From: Candidatus Aquicultor sp.
GTDB lineage: Bacteria > Actinomycetota > Aquicultoria > Aquicultorales > Aquicultoraceae
DNA length: 42,919 bases
Reading direction: 5' to 3'
Assembly: GCA_036504445.1 (NCBI GenBank)
Contig: DASXVE010000029.1
Location: 1 to 42,919, forward strand
Each line of letters begins with the position of its first letter. Position 1 is the stretch's first letter. Below are positions 23,131 through 31,995 of this stretch, piece after piece. Both the position numbers and the translations under genes were made by a program. The notes beneath the pieces are model-generated. The model worked only from the letters and a program-made list of their open reading frames with translations, did no database searches and was not told the origin of the DNA.

Positions 23131-24663
23131 GTGGCACGGAAAAGCTTTTATGTTACCACTCCAATCTATTATGTAAATGACGTTCCTCATATCGGACATG
23201 GTTATTCTACCATAATAGCAGATACTATGGCTCGGTATAAGCGCCTGGCCGGTAACGACGTTTTGTTTTTAACCGGTACCGACGAACACGGCCAAAAAGT
23301 GGAAAAAGCGGCGCGCGATCGCGGTTTATCGCCGCAAGAGCATTGCGACCTCATGGTCGGCCCGTGGAAGGAACTCTGGGGAAAGCTCAATATCTCCTAT
23401 AGTGACTTTATCCGGACGACGCAGGAGCGCCATATCAAAGTGGTGCAGGCGATCTTCCAGAAGCTCTACGAGCAGGATGACATCTACAAAGGCTATTACG
23501 AGGGCTGGTACTGCATTCACGAGGAAACGTTTTACCCGGAGTCGCAGCTGGTCGAGGGGTGCTGCCCGCAGTGCGGGCGCGCGGTTGAATGGCTGCGTGA
23601 AGAGAGTTACTACTTTAGAAGCTCCAAATATCAGGACAGTCTGCTCGAGTATATCAACAGCAATCCCGGTTTCGTACAGCCGAATTTTCGCCGCAATGAA
23701 GTAGTAAGTTTTATCGAAGGCGGCGTACAGGATACCAGCGTTTCGCGAACGACGATTAAGTGGGGTATCCCGGTGCCGTTTGATCCCGATCACGTTGTCT
23801 ACGTGTGGTTCGACGCGCTCATCAACTACTTAACCGGCTCTGGTTACCTGCAGGACGAGGCGAAATACGACAAATTTTGGCCCGCCGATGTTCATGTGAT
23901 CGGTAAAGATATCATTCGCTTCCATGCGGTGATTTGGCCGATGATGCTGATGGCGCTCGGCATTGAATTGCCGAAGAAAGTACTGGCGACAGGTTTTTGG
24001 ACGCTCGGCGGCGAGAAGATTTCCAAGTCGACCGGCGTCGTGGTCGACCCGAACCGCCTCATTGAAGAATACGGTGAGGATACCATCCGCTACTTCTTAC
24101 TGCGCGAAATATCGATCGGTGCCGACGGGGAGTTTACGCAAGATGCGGTTATACGCCGGATTAACGGCGACCTCGCGAACGACCTCGGCAACCTGGTGCA
24201 CCGCACCGTGGCGATGATGATGAAGTATTTCGACGGCGCAATACCTGAAGCGGGTGAACTCGGACCGCTAGAGGTTGCCCTCAAGGATGAGGTGTTGGCG
24301 CTTGCTGATATCGTCGATGAGGCGATGAGCAGGGTAGATATACGCGAAGCACTAGTGCAAATCTGGCGGATCATCGGCCGCGCCAATAAATTCATTGATG
24401 AGGCCGCGCCATGGTCGCTCGCTAAAGAGGGCAACACCGAGCGCCTGCAAACGGTCATGCGCACGCTCTTGGAGGCGATTCGCGTGGTCACGGTCTTAGT
24501 CACGCCGGTGATGCCGCACACCGCAGAAAAAATTTGGGCACAGCTCGGCCAGAGCGATTTTGCTTCCGTTACGCTTGACGATGCACGCAAGTGGGACACG
24601 CTGGCAGCCGGAACGAGCGTTAAGAAAGCCGAACCACTCTTTCCGCGCATCGAGGTCACGTAG
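23131..24663 (+). CDS. metG: Methionyl-tRNA synthetase
   Basis: A 510-residue protein starting at GTG behind GAAGGTGG. The class I signature is PHIGHGYS (HIGH), the second GEKISKSTG (KMSKS). A zinc knuckle with a CCPQC pair lies near residues 140-155, and WFDALINYLTGSGY and the anticodon-binding helical domain follow. The length of 510 means the C-terminal tRNA-binding/dimer domain (present in Bacillus MetS, about 660 residues) is missing; the short MetG form is common. It charges tRNA-Met in the cytoplasm. No T-box leader was seen in the 132-base gap upstream. tatD follows in the same direction. Confidence 0.96.
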   Translation: MARKSFYVTTPIYYVNDVPHIGHGYSTIIADTMARYKRLAGNDVLFLTGTDEHGQKVEKAARDRGLSPQEHCDLMVGPWKELWGKLNISYSDFIRTTQERHIKVVQAIFQKLYEQDDIYKGYYEGWYCIHEETFYPESQLVEGCCPQCGRAVEWLREESYYFRSSKYQDSLLEYINSNPGFVQPNFRRNEVVSFIEGGVQDTSVSRTTIKWGIPVPFDPDHVVYVWFDALINYLTGSGYLQDEAKYDKFWPADVHVIGKDIIRFHAVIWPMMLMALGIELPKKVLATGFWTLGGEKISKSTGVVVDPNRLIEEYGEDTIRYFLLREISIGADGEFTQDAVIRRINGDLANDLGNLVHRTVAMMMKYFDGAIPEAGELGPLEVALKDEVLALADIVDEAMSRVDIREALVQIWRIIGRANKFIDEAAPWSLAKEGNTERLQTVMRTLLEAIRVVTVLVTPVMPHTAEKIWAQLGQSDFASVTLDDARKWDTLAAGTSVKKAEPLFPRIEVT

Positions 24664-24814
24664 AGTATGAAGATTGCATAAAGATTGTTTTTAATGGGCG
24701 TGCGCAATGGGCGCCCTCCTTAATTTTCTGAAAACCCAGCAATTGGAATTGGGTAAGTAGAAGCCCGGGTAGACTCGATAAGCATGAACGCTTATCCCAT
24801 TGAACAGGAGACAT

Positions 24815-25591
24815 ATGCCAAAAACAACGCAGCTCACAGATACGCACGCACATCTTGATTTTTTTGGAAACGATGGCGCGGTTGAGGCCGTTATCGCGCG
24901 GGCACGCGATAACGGTGTGACCAGAATAGTTACCGTTGCCGATAAGCTTTCCTCAAGTTACCGGGCGGTAGAGATCGCCGAGAAATACGAGGGCGTATAC
25001 GCGGCGATAGGCTTTCATCCGCATGAAGCCAAGGATGTTACCCCTGAAGCGTTGCAAGAGATAAAAGCCCTAACCAAACATCCAAAAGTAGTGGCGATCG
25101 GCGAAATCGGCCTCGATTACTTCAAGGACCACTCGCCCCGCGCCACGCAGCGCAAAGTTTTCGAACAGCAGCTCGACCTGGCTAATGAAGTCGGTTTACC
25201 GGTGATAATCCACGACCGTGATGCCGATGATGACACAATTGAGATCGTCACCAAGCATCGCCCCAAGAAGGGCGTCTTTCATTGCTTTAGCGGTACGACC
25301 GATTTTGCGGAAGTCGTGCTCGCAATGAATTTTTATATTTCGATTGCCGGACCGGTTACCTTCAAGAATTCCGGTGCTTTGCCCGATGTGGCGAAATTCG
25401 TGCCGCTTACCAAACTTTTAGTGGAGACCGATACCCCGTATCTCACCCCGGTTCCCAACCGAGGGCAAGAAAACGAGCCCGCGTTCGTGCGGTTTGTCGC
25501 CGAAAAAATCGCTGAGCTTAAGGGTGTCAGCCTTGCTGCGGTGGCGTCATCGACGCAGGAAAATGTGTCGCTTCTCTTCTCAATTCCATAA
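24815..25591 (+). CDS. tatD: TatD-family metal-dependent hydrolase/deoxyribonuclease
   Basis: A 258-residue protein from the ATG at 24815 with CAGGAG just upstream; an in-frame start 15 bases earlier has no such site. Metal-site motifs are in order: TDTHAHLDF at the N-terminus, GFHPHEA, AIGEIGLDYF, PVIIHDRDAD, GVFHCFSGT and ETDTPYLTP. These match the TIM-barrel TatD family of 3'-5' exonucleases acting on DNA/RNA. The order metG-tatD-yabE is that of Bacillus metS-yabD-yabE. The 151-base gap before it has a weak GGGCG/CGCCC hairpin near 24693-24716 but no clear terminator. Confidence 0.93.
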   Translation: MPKTTQLTDTHAHLDFFGNDGAVEAVIARARDNGVTRIVTVADKLSSSYRAVEIAEKYEGVYAAIGFHPHEAKDVTPEALQEIKALTKHPKVVAIGEIGLDYFKDHSPRATQRKVFEQQLDLANEVGLPVIIHDRDADDDTIEIVTKHRPKKGVFHCFSGTTDFAEVVLAMNFYISIAGPVTFKNSGALPDVAKFVPLTKLLVETDTPYLTPVPNRGQENEPAFVRFVAEKIAELKGVSLAAVASSTQENVSLLFSIP

Positions 25592-25845
25592 GTTTTAAGG
25601 GCAATTCTGGCAAATTATGCCTAATAATTCCAATAATTATCCAAAGCAACCCTATATATTGTGCATATGTGAATACGATATATCTACAGGCCATAGGCTT
25701 GTTTAGTGCTTGCCGTACACGGGTAACCTCTGAAAATGGCCCGAAAATTAAAGTTTCATATTCGTTAGCCGATTATGCTATCATAGCGAGCAGTTATTGC
25801 GCTTGTGCCTTGACAACATAATAAGCAAGCTGAAGGGACTGATTG
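25592..25845 (+). promoter_or_regulatory. Intergenic leader upstream of the yabE-like gene
   Basis: A 254-base gap. The best promoter is TTCATA, 18 bases, TATCAT with TGC before it (extended -10), near 25758-25790. I looked for a ydaO-type (c-di-AMP) riboswitch, which often precedes cell-wall hydrolase genes of this type in Gram-positives, and did not recognise one. The Bacillus gene rnmV, usually found next to yabE, is absent. Confidence 0.35.
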
Positions 25846-26886
25846 ATGATGGCACGTTTTCATCAGATAGCCCGCAGCCTCAAAACGAACAGGTATGAAA
25901 TTGTTTTACTCTCACTCATCATGTTCTTCATTGTGGCTGATATGGTCAGCAGCGCGGCTAAAGTGCAGCTTACCATCGACGGTCAAAGTAAAACCGTCGT
26001 AACGCGGGCGAGAACAGTAGCAGCTGTTCTGAAGGAAAACGGCGTAACAGTTAAGGCAAAAGACGACGTAACGCCAAAGCTCTCGGCAAAGATTCAAGAG
26101 GGTATGGCACTCAACGTAAGACATGCAGTACCGATTACAGTAAAACTTGACGAACAAAAAATCGCTACCGTATCAACAGCTGGTACGGTTGGCGGAGTCC
26201 TTAGGGACATGGGGTTGCAGATCGGATCGGACGATAAGATCCGACCGAACCGCGACGAGAAGGTCGCAGCAGGCATGACCGTCGAGGTTACGCTGGTAAC
26301 GAAGAAGTGCGAAGTCACGAAGGTACCGGTACCGTACCAGACGATCAGCAAAGCCGATCCAAATTTGGATTACGGCAAGCAGGTCGTTGTGACGCAGGGT
26401 AAGCCGGGCTTACTCATGAAAGTGATGGAAACCGTATTTGAAGGCGACCGTCCGGTACAAAGGCAAGAAAAGATACAAAGTCTGGTAACGTCACCGGTGG
26501 CACAAGTGGTGGCGGTAGGCACGAAACGCAAGATCGCTCGCTTATACAGAACGACGAATGTCTCACGGGGTACAGAGCGTAAAGCTTCAAGCTTCGTGGG
26601 CGGCCGGATCATAACGATGCGCGCAAGCGCGTATGCACCGAATTATGGTCCAGGCGTCGGTACGAAATGCGCAAACGGTATGCGCGCACGGAAAGGCGTC
26701 GTGGCGGTCGACCCGAGATATATTCCGCTCGGGACCAAGCTCTATATCGAGGGCTATGGGACGGCGATCGCAGCAGATACCGGTGGTGCAATCAAAGGGA
26801 ATCGTATTGATTTATGTTACAATACGCCTGGCGAGTGCTTTAAATTTGGCCGGCGCCCGGTGAAAGTAACGATTCTTGGTAAATAG
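25846..26886 (+). CDS. YabE-like cell-wall protein (DUF348 repeats, G5, 3D domain)
   Basis: A 346-residue protein from the ATG at 25846, eight bases after GAAGGGA; a TTG and a second ATG are in the same run. An N-terminal signal-anchor helix (about 18-38) is followed by two DUF348 ubiquitin-like repeats (about 40-145), a G5 domain (about 150-225, with KADPNLDYGKQVV) and a C-terminal 3D domain. The 3D domain shows the three conserved Asp in VAVDPRYIPLGTKLYI, AADTGG and NRIDLC, as in MltA-like lytic enzymes. Such proteins cut or remodel peptidoglycan at the cell surface. In Actinobacteria the homologue RpfB ends in a lysozyme-like Rpf domain, whereas here, as in Bacillus YabE, it is a 3D domain. 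Confidence 0.9.
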   Translation: MMARFHQIARSLKTNRYEIVLLSLIMFFIVADMVSSAAKVQLTIDGQSKTVVTRARTVAAVLKENGVTVKAKDDVTPKLSAKIQEGMALNVRHAVPITVKLDEQKIATVSTAGTVGGVLRDMGLQIGSDDKIRPNRDEKVAAGMTVEVTLVTKKCEVTKVPVPYQTISKADPNLDYGKQVVVTQGKPGLLMKVMETVFEGDRPVQRQEKIQSLVTSPVAQVVAVGTKRKIARLYRTTNVSRGTERKASSFVGGRIITMRASAYAPNYGPGVGTKCANGMRARKGVVAVDPRYIPLGTKLYIEGYGTAIAADTGGAIKGNRIDLCYNTPGECFKFGRRPVKVTILGK

Positions 26887-26928
26887 CAGGAATGGAATGG
26901 TTTCGAGCGTGTCGGGGAGTGCAGAGAA

Positions 26929-27795
26929 ATGACATTGGCGACACCGCAGGCAACGCTTGAAGTAGTTAAAAAATTTAGCCTCAGGCTCGATAAGAGCCTG
27001 GGGCAACATTTTTTGATCGACCAGAATATTTTGGGGAAGATTGTTGCCGCCGCCGATCTTGGGCAAAGCGACGTTGTCGTTGAGGTCGGACCGGGCATCG
27101 GGACGCTAACCCAGGAGCTTGCCAAACGAGCGGGCTGTGTCGTGGCTATCGATCTCGACCGGCGGCTCAAGCCGGTCCTTGAGTATACGCTTCGCGATTA
27201 TCCGAACGCCAACGTTGTGTTTGCCGATGCGCTCTCAGTGGATATTAAGCACCTACCGGGCAATCTGCCCGTTCCGCATAAGCTTGTGTCTAACTTACCG
27301 TATCAAGTAGCGACGCCCATTCTAGCCACATATCTCGATAGGTTTGAGAGTATCGGGCTCTACGTCGTTATGATTCAAAAAGAGGTGGCCGATCGGATTC
27401 TCGCAAAACCGGATACGAGCGCGTACGGTGCATTTTCGGTAAAAGCGCAGTTTTATTGTGATGTAGACCGGGTAGTAACAGTGTCAAAAAATGTGTTTCT
27501 GCCTCCGCCCGAAGTATCATCCGCTGTTATTAAGATGGTTCGTTTAAGCGCACCTCGGGTGCATGTAACCAGCAAAGACCTCTTTTTCAAAGTTGTTAAA
27601 GCAGCGTTTTGGCAGCGTCGTAAGACGCTGAAGAACGCGCTTACCGGCAGCCCGGAGCTTCACTTTACCGTGGATGAAGTCATGGCTGGGTTGCAAGCAG
27701 CAAATATCGATCCGCGCCGGCGAGGAGAGACGCTGTCCATTACCGAATTTGCATCCGTTGCTAATGCGCTCGTGCCTTATATGGGCGAACTCTGA
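26929..27795 (+). CDS. rsmA: 16S rRNA (adenine-1518/1519-N6)-dimethyltransferase
   Basis: A 288-residue protein with the N-terminal block KSLGQHFLID, the S-adenosylmethionine-binding VEVGPGIGTLT and the catalytic NLPYQVATP motif. The C-terminal domain contains FWQRRKTLKNAL, as in KsgA/RsmA. It dimethylates two adenines near the 3' end of 16S rRNA during 30S maturation. GGGAG lies nine bases before the ATG. It is read with the yabE-like gene (42-base gap); this pairing is conserved in Bacillus, there with rnmV in between. It ends with TGA directly followed by TAA. Confidence 0.96.
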   Translation: MTLATPQATLEVVKKFSLRLDKSLGQHFLIDQNILGKIVAAADLGQSDVVVEVGPGIGTLTQELAKRAGCVVAIDLDRRLKPVLEYTLRDYPNANVVFADALSVDIKHLPGNLPVPHKLVSNLPYQVATPILATYLDRFESIGLYVVMIQKEVADRILAKPDTSAYGAFSVKAQFYCDVDRVVTVSKNVFLPPPEVSSAVIKMVRLSAPRVHVTSKDLFFKVVKAAFWQRRKTLKNALTGSPELHFTVDEVMAGLQAANIDPRRRGETLSITEFASVANALVPYMGEL

Positions 27796-27943
27796 TAAAG
27801 CGGATGAGGAGTACAAATTGACCTGGCTAGCAAGCCATGTCTTTAAAAATATAGGCGCTATAAGCAGGAATTCTCAATCCACTGTCGTATTATAACTTAA
27901 TGTCGCCAGTAAGTCTTGCAATTCGTTGCGGCACAGAGTAAAC

Positions 27944-27972
27944 TTGAAATTTTTGCAATTTTGCTGTATACT
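27944..27972 (+). promoter_or_regulatory. veg promoter
   Basis: TTGAAA (27944-27949) and TATACT (27967-27972) are spaced by exactly 17 bases and stand 33 bases before the veg start. The Bacillus veg promoter is known to be very strong. The rest of the 210-base gap after rsmA shows no gene. Confidence 0.75.
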
Positions 27973-28005
27973 ATTCGGAGCACCTGAAGGAGAGGGATAA
28001 GCAAC

Positions 28006-28293
28006 ATGGCGATCAGTCAATTATCGCAAGTGGAGGTCGTAGATAAGATACGTAAGCAGCTCGATGAGTTTGTTGGCGAGAAGATGCGCCTCAAGGCGAA
28101 CATGGGGCGTTGCAAGATTATTGAACGTGACGGCGTCCTAGAAGAAACACACCCCAACCTCTTTGTCGTCAAAGTTGAAGAGAAGAGGAATCGTTGCCGC
28201 AGGGTATCGTATAGCTATGCAGACGTCTTAACCAAGACAGTGGAGCTCTCCAACCCCGATAACGGGGAGAGCATTCTCCCTTGGCTTATGTAG
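28006..28293 (+). CDS. veg: Veg-family protein
   Basis: A 95-residue protein behind GGAGAGGG. The N-terminal helix (VDKIRKQLDEFVGEKMRLKANMGR) and the strand block VLEETHPNLFVVKVEEK...RRVSYSYADVLTKTVEL match the Veg/DUF1021 family. In Bacillus, Veg promotes biofilm formation by weakening the SinR repressor; a wider function is unknown. The position between rsmA and ispE is the same as in Bacillus. The last codons include a CCCCG/CGGGG hairpin inside a longer GGAGAG/CTCTCC pair, near 28246-28275, which could weaken read-through into ispE. Confidence 0.93.
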   Translation: MAISQLSQVEVVDKIRKQLDEFVGEKMRLKANMGRCKIIERDGVLEETHPNLFVVKVEEKRNRCRRVSYSYADVLTKTVELSNPDNGESILPWLM

Positions 28294-28345
28294 GCAGGAG
28301 ATAAGGAGCGATAAGGACAGTGGCGCATATACCCCAAGCGCCGTA

Positions 28346-29242
28346 ATGGCCGGCACAACGATGCTAACAATCTATGCCTACGCAAAAATCAACCTGTATC
28401 TCGATGTTATCTCGCGTTACCCCGACGGTTACCATCAGATCGAAAGCGTCATGCAGAGCGTATCTCTGCATGACCTGGTCGAGGTAGCCCCAATCGATAC
28501 AGATACTATCACCGTTACCTGTTCGCACGAAGAATTATCCGGTCCGCACAATCTGGCCTATAAGGCCGCCCAAGCGCTTCGTTCAACCTATAATGCACAA
28601 AACGGTGCGAAGATCTCTATCACGAAACGAATTCCCATGGCGGCAGGTTTAGCCGGTGGAAGCGCCGACGCTGCAGCGACGCTCGTCGGACTTAACGAGC
28701 TCTGGGGCCTTAAACTCGAGCTTGCCGAGCTGCAACATTTAGGGATACAGCTGGGCGCCGATATCCCGTTTTGTTTGGCCGGCGGCACAATGCTTGCCGA
28801 GGGCAAAGGAGAAGTGCTTAGCAAACTTCAGTCTATGCCCAATGTGCCGATTGTCATTGTGACGCCGCCGATACACGTATCGACCGCCGATATATACCGT
28901 GCCGTCGATACGCAAGCGCCGGAGCCGCTGCGGACAAAAAACGACATTGTAATCGCGCTTGAAAGCGGCGATATAGATAAAATTGCGGAATCCTCCCGCA
29001 ATCTTCTTGAAACGGTTGCTGTAAAGCGATATCCTGCTATTTCAAGGATAAAACAATTATTGGTTGACGCAGGAGCCAAAGGCGCATTGATGTCGGGCAG
29101 CGGGCCGAGTATCATCGCATTGTGTGCTGATAACACGGCAGCGCGCCGGGTTGCGGTTGCAGCTAAAAAGTTTGATCCGGCAGCGTTTGTCGAGATTGTA
29201 GAGCCGGTAACGCGTGGTGTATGCATTGAGCACAGCGCATGA
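28346..29242 (+). CDS. ispE: 4-diphosphocytidyl-2-C-methyl-D-erythritol kinase
   Basis: A 298-residue GHMP kinase: AYAKINLYLDV at the N-terminus, the ATP-binding PMAAGLAGGSADAAAT, and a late MSGSGPS. It phosphorylates CDP-ME in the non-mevalonate (MEP) isoprenoid pathway. The family N-terminus aligns better with the ATG at 28361, but neither that nor the ATG at 28346 has a clear ribosome-binding site, so the start is uncertain by five codons. The stop TGA is followed 45 bases later by the nucleotidyltransferase gene. Confidence 0.95.
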   Translation: MAGTTMLTIYAYAKINLYLDVISRYPDGYHQIESVMQSVSLHDLVEVAPIDTDTITVTCSHEELSGPHNLAYKAAQALRSTYNAQNGAKISITKRIPMAAGLAGGSADAAATLVGLNELWGLKLELAELQHLGIQLGADIPFCLAGGTMLAEGKGEVLSKLQSMPNVPIVIVTPPIHVSTADIYRAVDTQAPEPLRTKNDIVIALESGDIDKIAESSRNLLETVAVKRYPAISRIKQLLVDAGAKGALMSGSGPSIIALCADNTAARRVAVAAKKFDPAAFVEIVEPVTRGVCIEHSA

Positions 29243-29287
29243 TATAAACTCGGTTCCAAACACCGGTATTGCGGCTAGGAGAATTAC

Positions 29288-30037
29288 ATGGTTGATGCAG
29301 TAGTTTTAGCAGGCGGTAACGCGAAAGAATTAGCGCCTGTTCCGGCAAAAGGGCTGGTGCCGATCAACGGCAGGCCTATGGTAAACTATGTTATCGATGC
29401 GCTGCGTCGTTGCAGTGATATCGGCCGCATCTGCGTCGTGGTTCCGGTCGAATACTCGCTCAACGGAGCGGGAGAAGGCGTCGATCTCATGGTAGAAAGT
29501 GGGAGTCTTCCCGATGTTACACGAGCGGGCATCGATCATCTCGGCGCCACCGATAAGGTTCTTATTCTATCATCCGATATTCCGCTTATCACACCTGAAG
29601 CTATCACGGATTTTCTTGCCAGGTGCAGCGAGCGCAAGGCGTCGCTTTATTATCCGATCGTTAAATACGGTGAATCCGAGAAGCGTTTCCCCGATGTAAA
29701 GCGTACCTATGCACGGGTACGGGAAGGGCGTTTTACCGGCGGTAATATCGTTCTGGTCGACCCCAGTTTTATCACCAATAATATGAGCCTCATAGATCGC
29801 ATTTATGAACTTCGCAAGCAACCGGTAAAGATCGCCGGTGTTTTAGGATATGGGTTTTTACTGCGGTTTATTCTAGGGCGGCTTAGCATACAACAAATTG
29901 AGGAAAGAATTGGGCAAATAACCAGTACGACATGTGCAGGGATTATTACACCCTATGTTGAAATAGGCGTCGATGTAGATAAAGAATCGGATCTTGCACT
30001 GGCAACGAAAGCGCTAGGCGGGAGCGTAAATGGGTAG
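29288..30037 (+). CDS. MobA-like NTP transferase-domain protein
   Basis: A 249-residue protein with the nucleotidyltransferase N-terminus AVVLAGGNAKELAPVPAKGLVPINGRPM and the acidic metal site SSDIPLITP. The C-terminal part (about 150-249) contains GGNIVLVDPSFI and ends VDVDKESDL.LA, as in enzymes that transfer a nucleotide to a sugar phosphate, polyol phosphate or cofactor. The substrate is not known. It takes the place of purR in the Bacillus order ispE-purR-ridA-spoVG. Its last codons overlap the start of ridA (30030-30037), showing tight coupling. Confidence 0.83.
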   Translation: MVDAVVLAGGNAKELAPVPAKGLVPINGRPMVNYVIDALRRCSDIGRICVVVPVEYSLNGAGEGVDLMVESGSLPDVTRAGIDHLGATDKVLILSSDIPLITPEAITDFLARCSERKASLYYPIVKYGESEKRFPDVKRTYARVREGRFTGGNIVLVDPSFITNNMSLIDRIYELRKQPVKIAGVLGYGFLLRFILGRLSIQQIEERIGQITSTTCAGIITPYVEIGVDVDKESDLALATKALGGSVNG

Positions 30038-30413
30038 AGTTACTGTATATTCTGAAGGCGCTCCTCAGCCCGTAGGGCCGTATTCTCAAGGTATTAAGGC
30101 CGGAGGTCTTGTTTTTGTCTCAGGCCAGATTCCGCTCGATCTCGAAACGGGCGAGCTCATAAATGGGGATATGAAAGAGCAGATTACAAGAACGCTGCAG
30201 AGCGTGGAGTCTGTACTAAAAGCAGGCGATAGTTCACTTGACATGGCGGTCAAAATAACCGTTTATTTAATTAATATAGACGATTTCTCAGCGGTCAATG
30301 AAGTATTCAGCGATTATTTTTCTGAGCAACCGCCAGCAAGGGAAGTAGTAAAAGTTTCTGCCTTGCCAAAAGGAGCACAGGTAGAAATCTCGGCCATAGG
30401 GTTGGCACGATAG
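30030..30413 (+). CDS. ridA: RidA-family enamine/imine deaminase
   Basis: A 127-residue protein of the YjgF/YER057c/UK114 family: [24 protein letters not shown] at the N-terminus, and the late [20 protein letters not shown] with the conserved Arg and Glu of the active site. RidA hydrolyses reactive enamines made by PLP-dependent enzymes, protecting other enzymes in the cytoplasm. The start codon overlaps the previous gene. The corresponding Bacillus gene, yabJ, lies in the same place just before spoVG. Confidence 0.95.
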   Translation: MGRVTVYSEGAPQPVGPYSQGIKAGGLVFVSGQIPLDLETGELINGDMKEQITRTLQSVESVLKAGDSSLDMAVKITVYLINIDDFSAVNEVFSDYFSEQPPAREVVKVSALPKGAQVEISAIGLAR

Positions 30414-30430
30414 TAGCAAAGGAGCACAAA

Positions 30431-30691
30431 GTGGAAATTACCAAGGTGAGCATACGAAAAGTAGAGATGAACAAAGTTAAAGCCATTGCGAGTATCACCA
30501 TTGATGATGAATTTGTCGTTCATGATCTTCGCGTGGTTGAGGGCGAGAAAGGTCTTTTCGTAGCTATGCCGAGCCGCAAATTACCGAACGGAGACTTCCG
30601 TGATATCGCTCATCCAATTAACAGCGAGACCAGGGAAAGAATCCAAGCTGCGGTTATCGCTGAGTACAAAGAGCAGTTAGGTACTGCGTAA
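30431..30691 (+). CDS. spoVG: SpoVG-family RNA/DNA-binding regulator
   Basis: An 86-residue protein starting at GTG behind [19 protein letters not shown], the VHDLRVVEG strand and [22 protein letters not shown] are diagnostic of SpoVG. In Bacillus it affects septation and sporulation; in Listeria and Staphylococcus it is a nucleic-acid-binding regulator of virulence and wall genes. It starts 17 bases after ridA and is surely in the same transcript. Presence of SpoVG does not by itself prove sporulation. Confidence 0.96.
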   Translation: MEITKVSIRKVEMNKVKAIASITIDDEFVVHDLRVVEGEKGLFVAMPSRKLPNGDFRDIAHPINSETRERIQAAVIAEYKEQLGTA

Positions 30692-30746
30692 ATAGTCGTT
30701 GTAGTCTTTGCAGCACGACATGGTCGGCATCCTTGAAAGGAATCAT

Positions 30747-31919
30747 ATGAAACGTGCGCTTAGGGTTGTCCTTGTAGTGCTGGCAGCTTTTCTACTGTCG
30801 TCAGGCACCGCTTGGGCTTCTTCAGAGATATCGATAAAAGTTAACGGGGTTGGCCTCTCCACAGAGATACCGCCTCTTATTGTATCGAATCGAACGATGG
30901 TACCGATGCGCAGCATTAGCGAAGCGCTTGGTGCCGATGTCGTCTGGGACCAGAAGAACCAGACAGTTATCCTCGAAAAATCAGACACCATCATCAGGCT
31001 TCCGATCGGAAGCAGCGTAGCCACCAAGAATGATCATCCGGTACGCCTCGATGTCCCCGCTATGGTTATCGAAGGACGCACCCTCGTTCCCGCACGTTTT
31101 ATATCCGAGGCATTTGGCGCTGACGTGACGTGGGATAATCCAACGCGAGCCGTTCTGATTGCCGCGCAGGAAACCAGAGCTGGCAAGAGTGCTCTGGATA
31201 TCTTCAATACGGCTACGGCCAGCAATGACGCCCTGTCTTCATATAAGTTTAACGGATCGATAAAAATGGCCATGTTCGCTGCTCCCAGTGCGGTTGCAAC
31301 GATTAATATTGAGACTGCGGTTTATGGCGCATTTAAAACACCGCAAGAAGTATATTCCAAGACGTCGATAGTATCATCGAACTTCGACATTGACCTCGGC
31401 GACAGCGAGACCTTCACGAACGGCACCAATTATTACGAGAAGGTGGGCGACCGGTGGGAAAAACTCGAATCGTCCGGGCCGAACCAGCTTCTTGACGGCG
31501 GTGCATTCGATAACCCCACGACCATTCTTTCGATGCCGGGGAGCATAAAAAAGGTCGCGGCGTTTGGCAACGATGCGCTCGTCGCGGGTAAGCCACATTA
31601 CACGATCTACCTTAAGCTCGACCCGGATGATTACAAAGCCGAACTTCGCAATACCATTTCTAAACTGGGGCCGGACGATCTCTCCGCCGATGAAAAGGCG
31701 CTGGCAGAGCGCAATTATGACGAGCTACTCAAAGGCCTTCGCTTCGATGCGGTATATAAGGTTTTTATCGATAAAGCAACGTTGGTCGCCGACTACGTCG
31801 AGATGCGAAGCATTACCAAGATGAGCGTTGAAGGGCAAGGCTTGACCACCACGAGTTCGAGCGGCTCCTTTACGATCTTTGCCATCAATCAACCGGTAGA
31901 GATGCCCGTCGTGAAGTAA
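30747..31919 (+). CDS. Secreted protein with copper-amine-oxidase-N-like domain and a LolA/LppX-like C-terminal region
   Basis: A 390-residue protein from the ATG at 30747, after GAAAGGAA; a longer start at 30708 lacks a ribosome site. A signal peptide (RALRVVLVVLAAFLLSSGTAWA) ends near residue 24. Two repeats of the copper-amine-oxidase N-terminal-like domain follow (about 28-135): RTMVPMRSISEALGADVVWD and RTLVPARFISEAFGADVTWD. Despite its name, this domain binds the cell surface and not copper. The rest (about 145-390) looks like a beta-rich lipoprotein-type domain of the DUF6612/LppX kind, which is a guess. It lies between spoVG and glmU, where Bacillus has no such gene. Confidence 0.8.
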   Translation: MKRALRVVLVVLAAFLLSSGTAWASSEISIKVNGVGLSTEIPPLIVSNRTMVPMRSISEALGADVVWDQKNQTVILEKSDTIIRLPIGSSVATKNDHPVRLDVPAMVIEGRTLVPARFISEAFGADVTWDNPTRAVLIAAQETRAGKSALDIFNTATASNDALSSYKFNGSIKMAMFAAPSAVATINIETAVYGAFKTPQEVYSKTSIVSSNFDIDLGDSETFTNGTNYYEKVGDRWEKLESSGPNQLLDGGAFDNPTTILSMPGSIKKVAAFGNDALVAGKPHYTIYLKLDPDDYKAELRNTISKLGPDDLSADEKALAERNYDELLKGLRFDAVYKVFIDKATLVADYVEMRSITKMSVEGQGLTTTSSSGSFTIFAINQPVEMPVVK

Positions 31920-31995
31920 AAGCCGGCAAATCGTAGCTCCGGGGAAACACCGCGAGTAACTTCGGCAACGGCAGAGCGGATATCGTTACCGCACG

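Noticed and set aside
25592-25845. ydaO (c-di-AMP) riboswitch before the yabE-like gene
   Set aside because: Expected from known cases, but I could not recognise its conserved segments in the 254-base gap.
30747-31919. Copper amine oxidase enzyme
   Set aside because: Only the N-terminal surface-binding domain is present twice; no catalytic oxidase domain or topaquinone site is seen.
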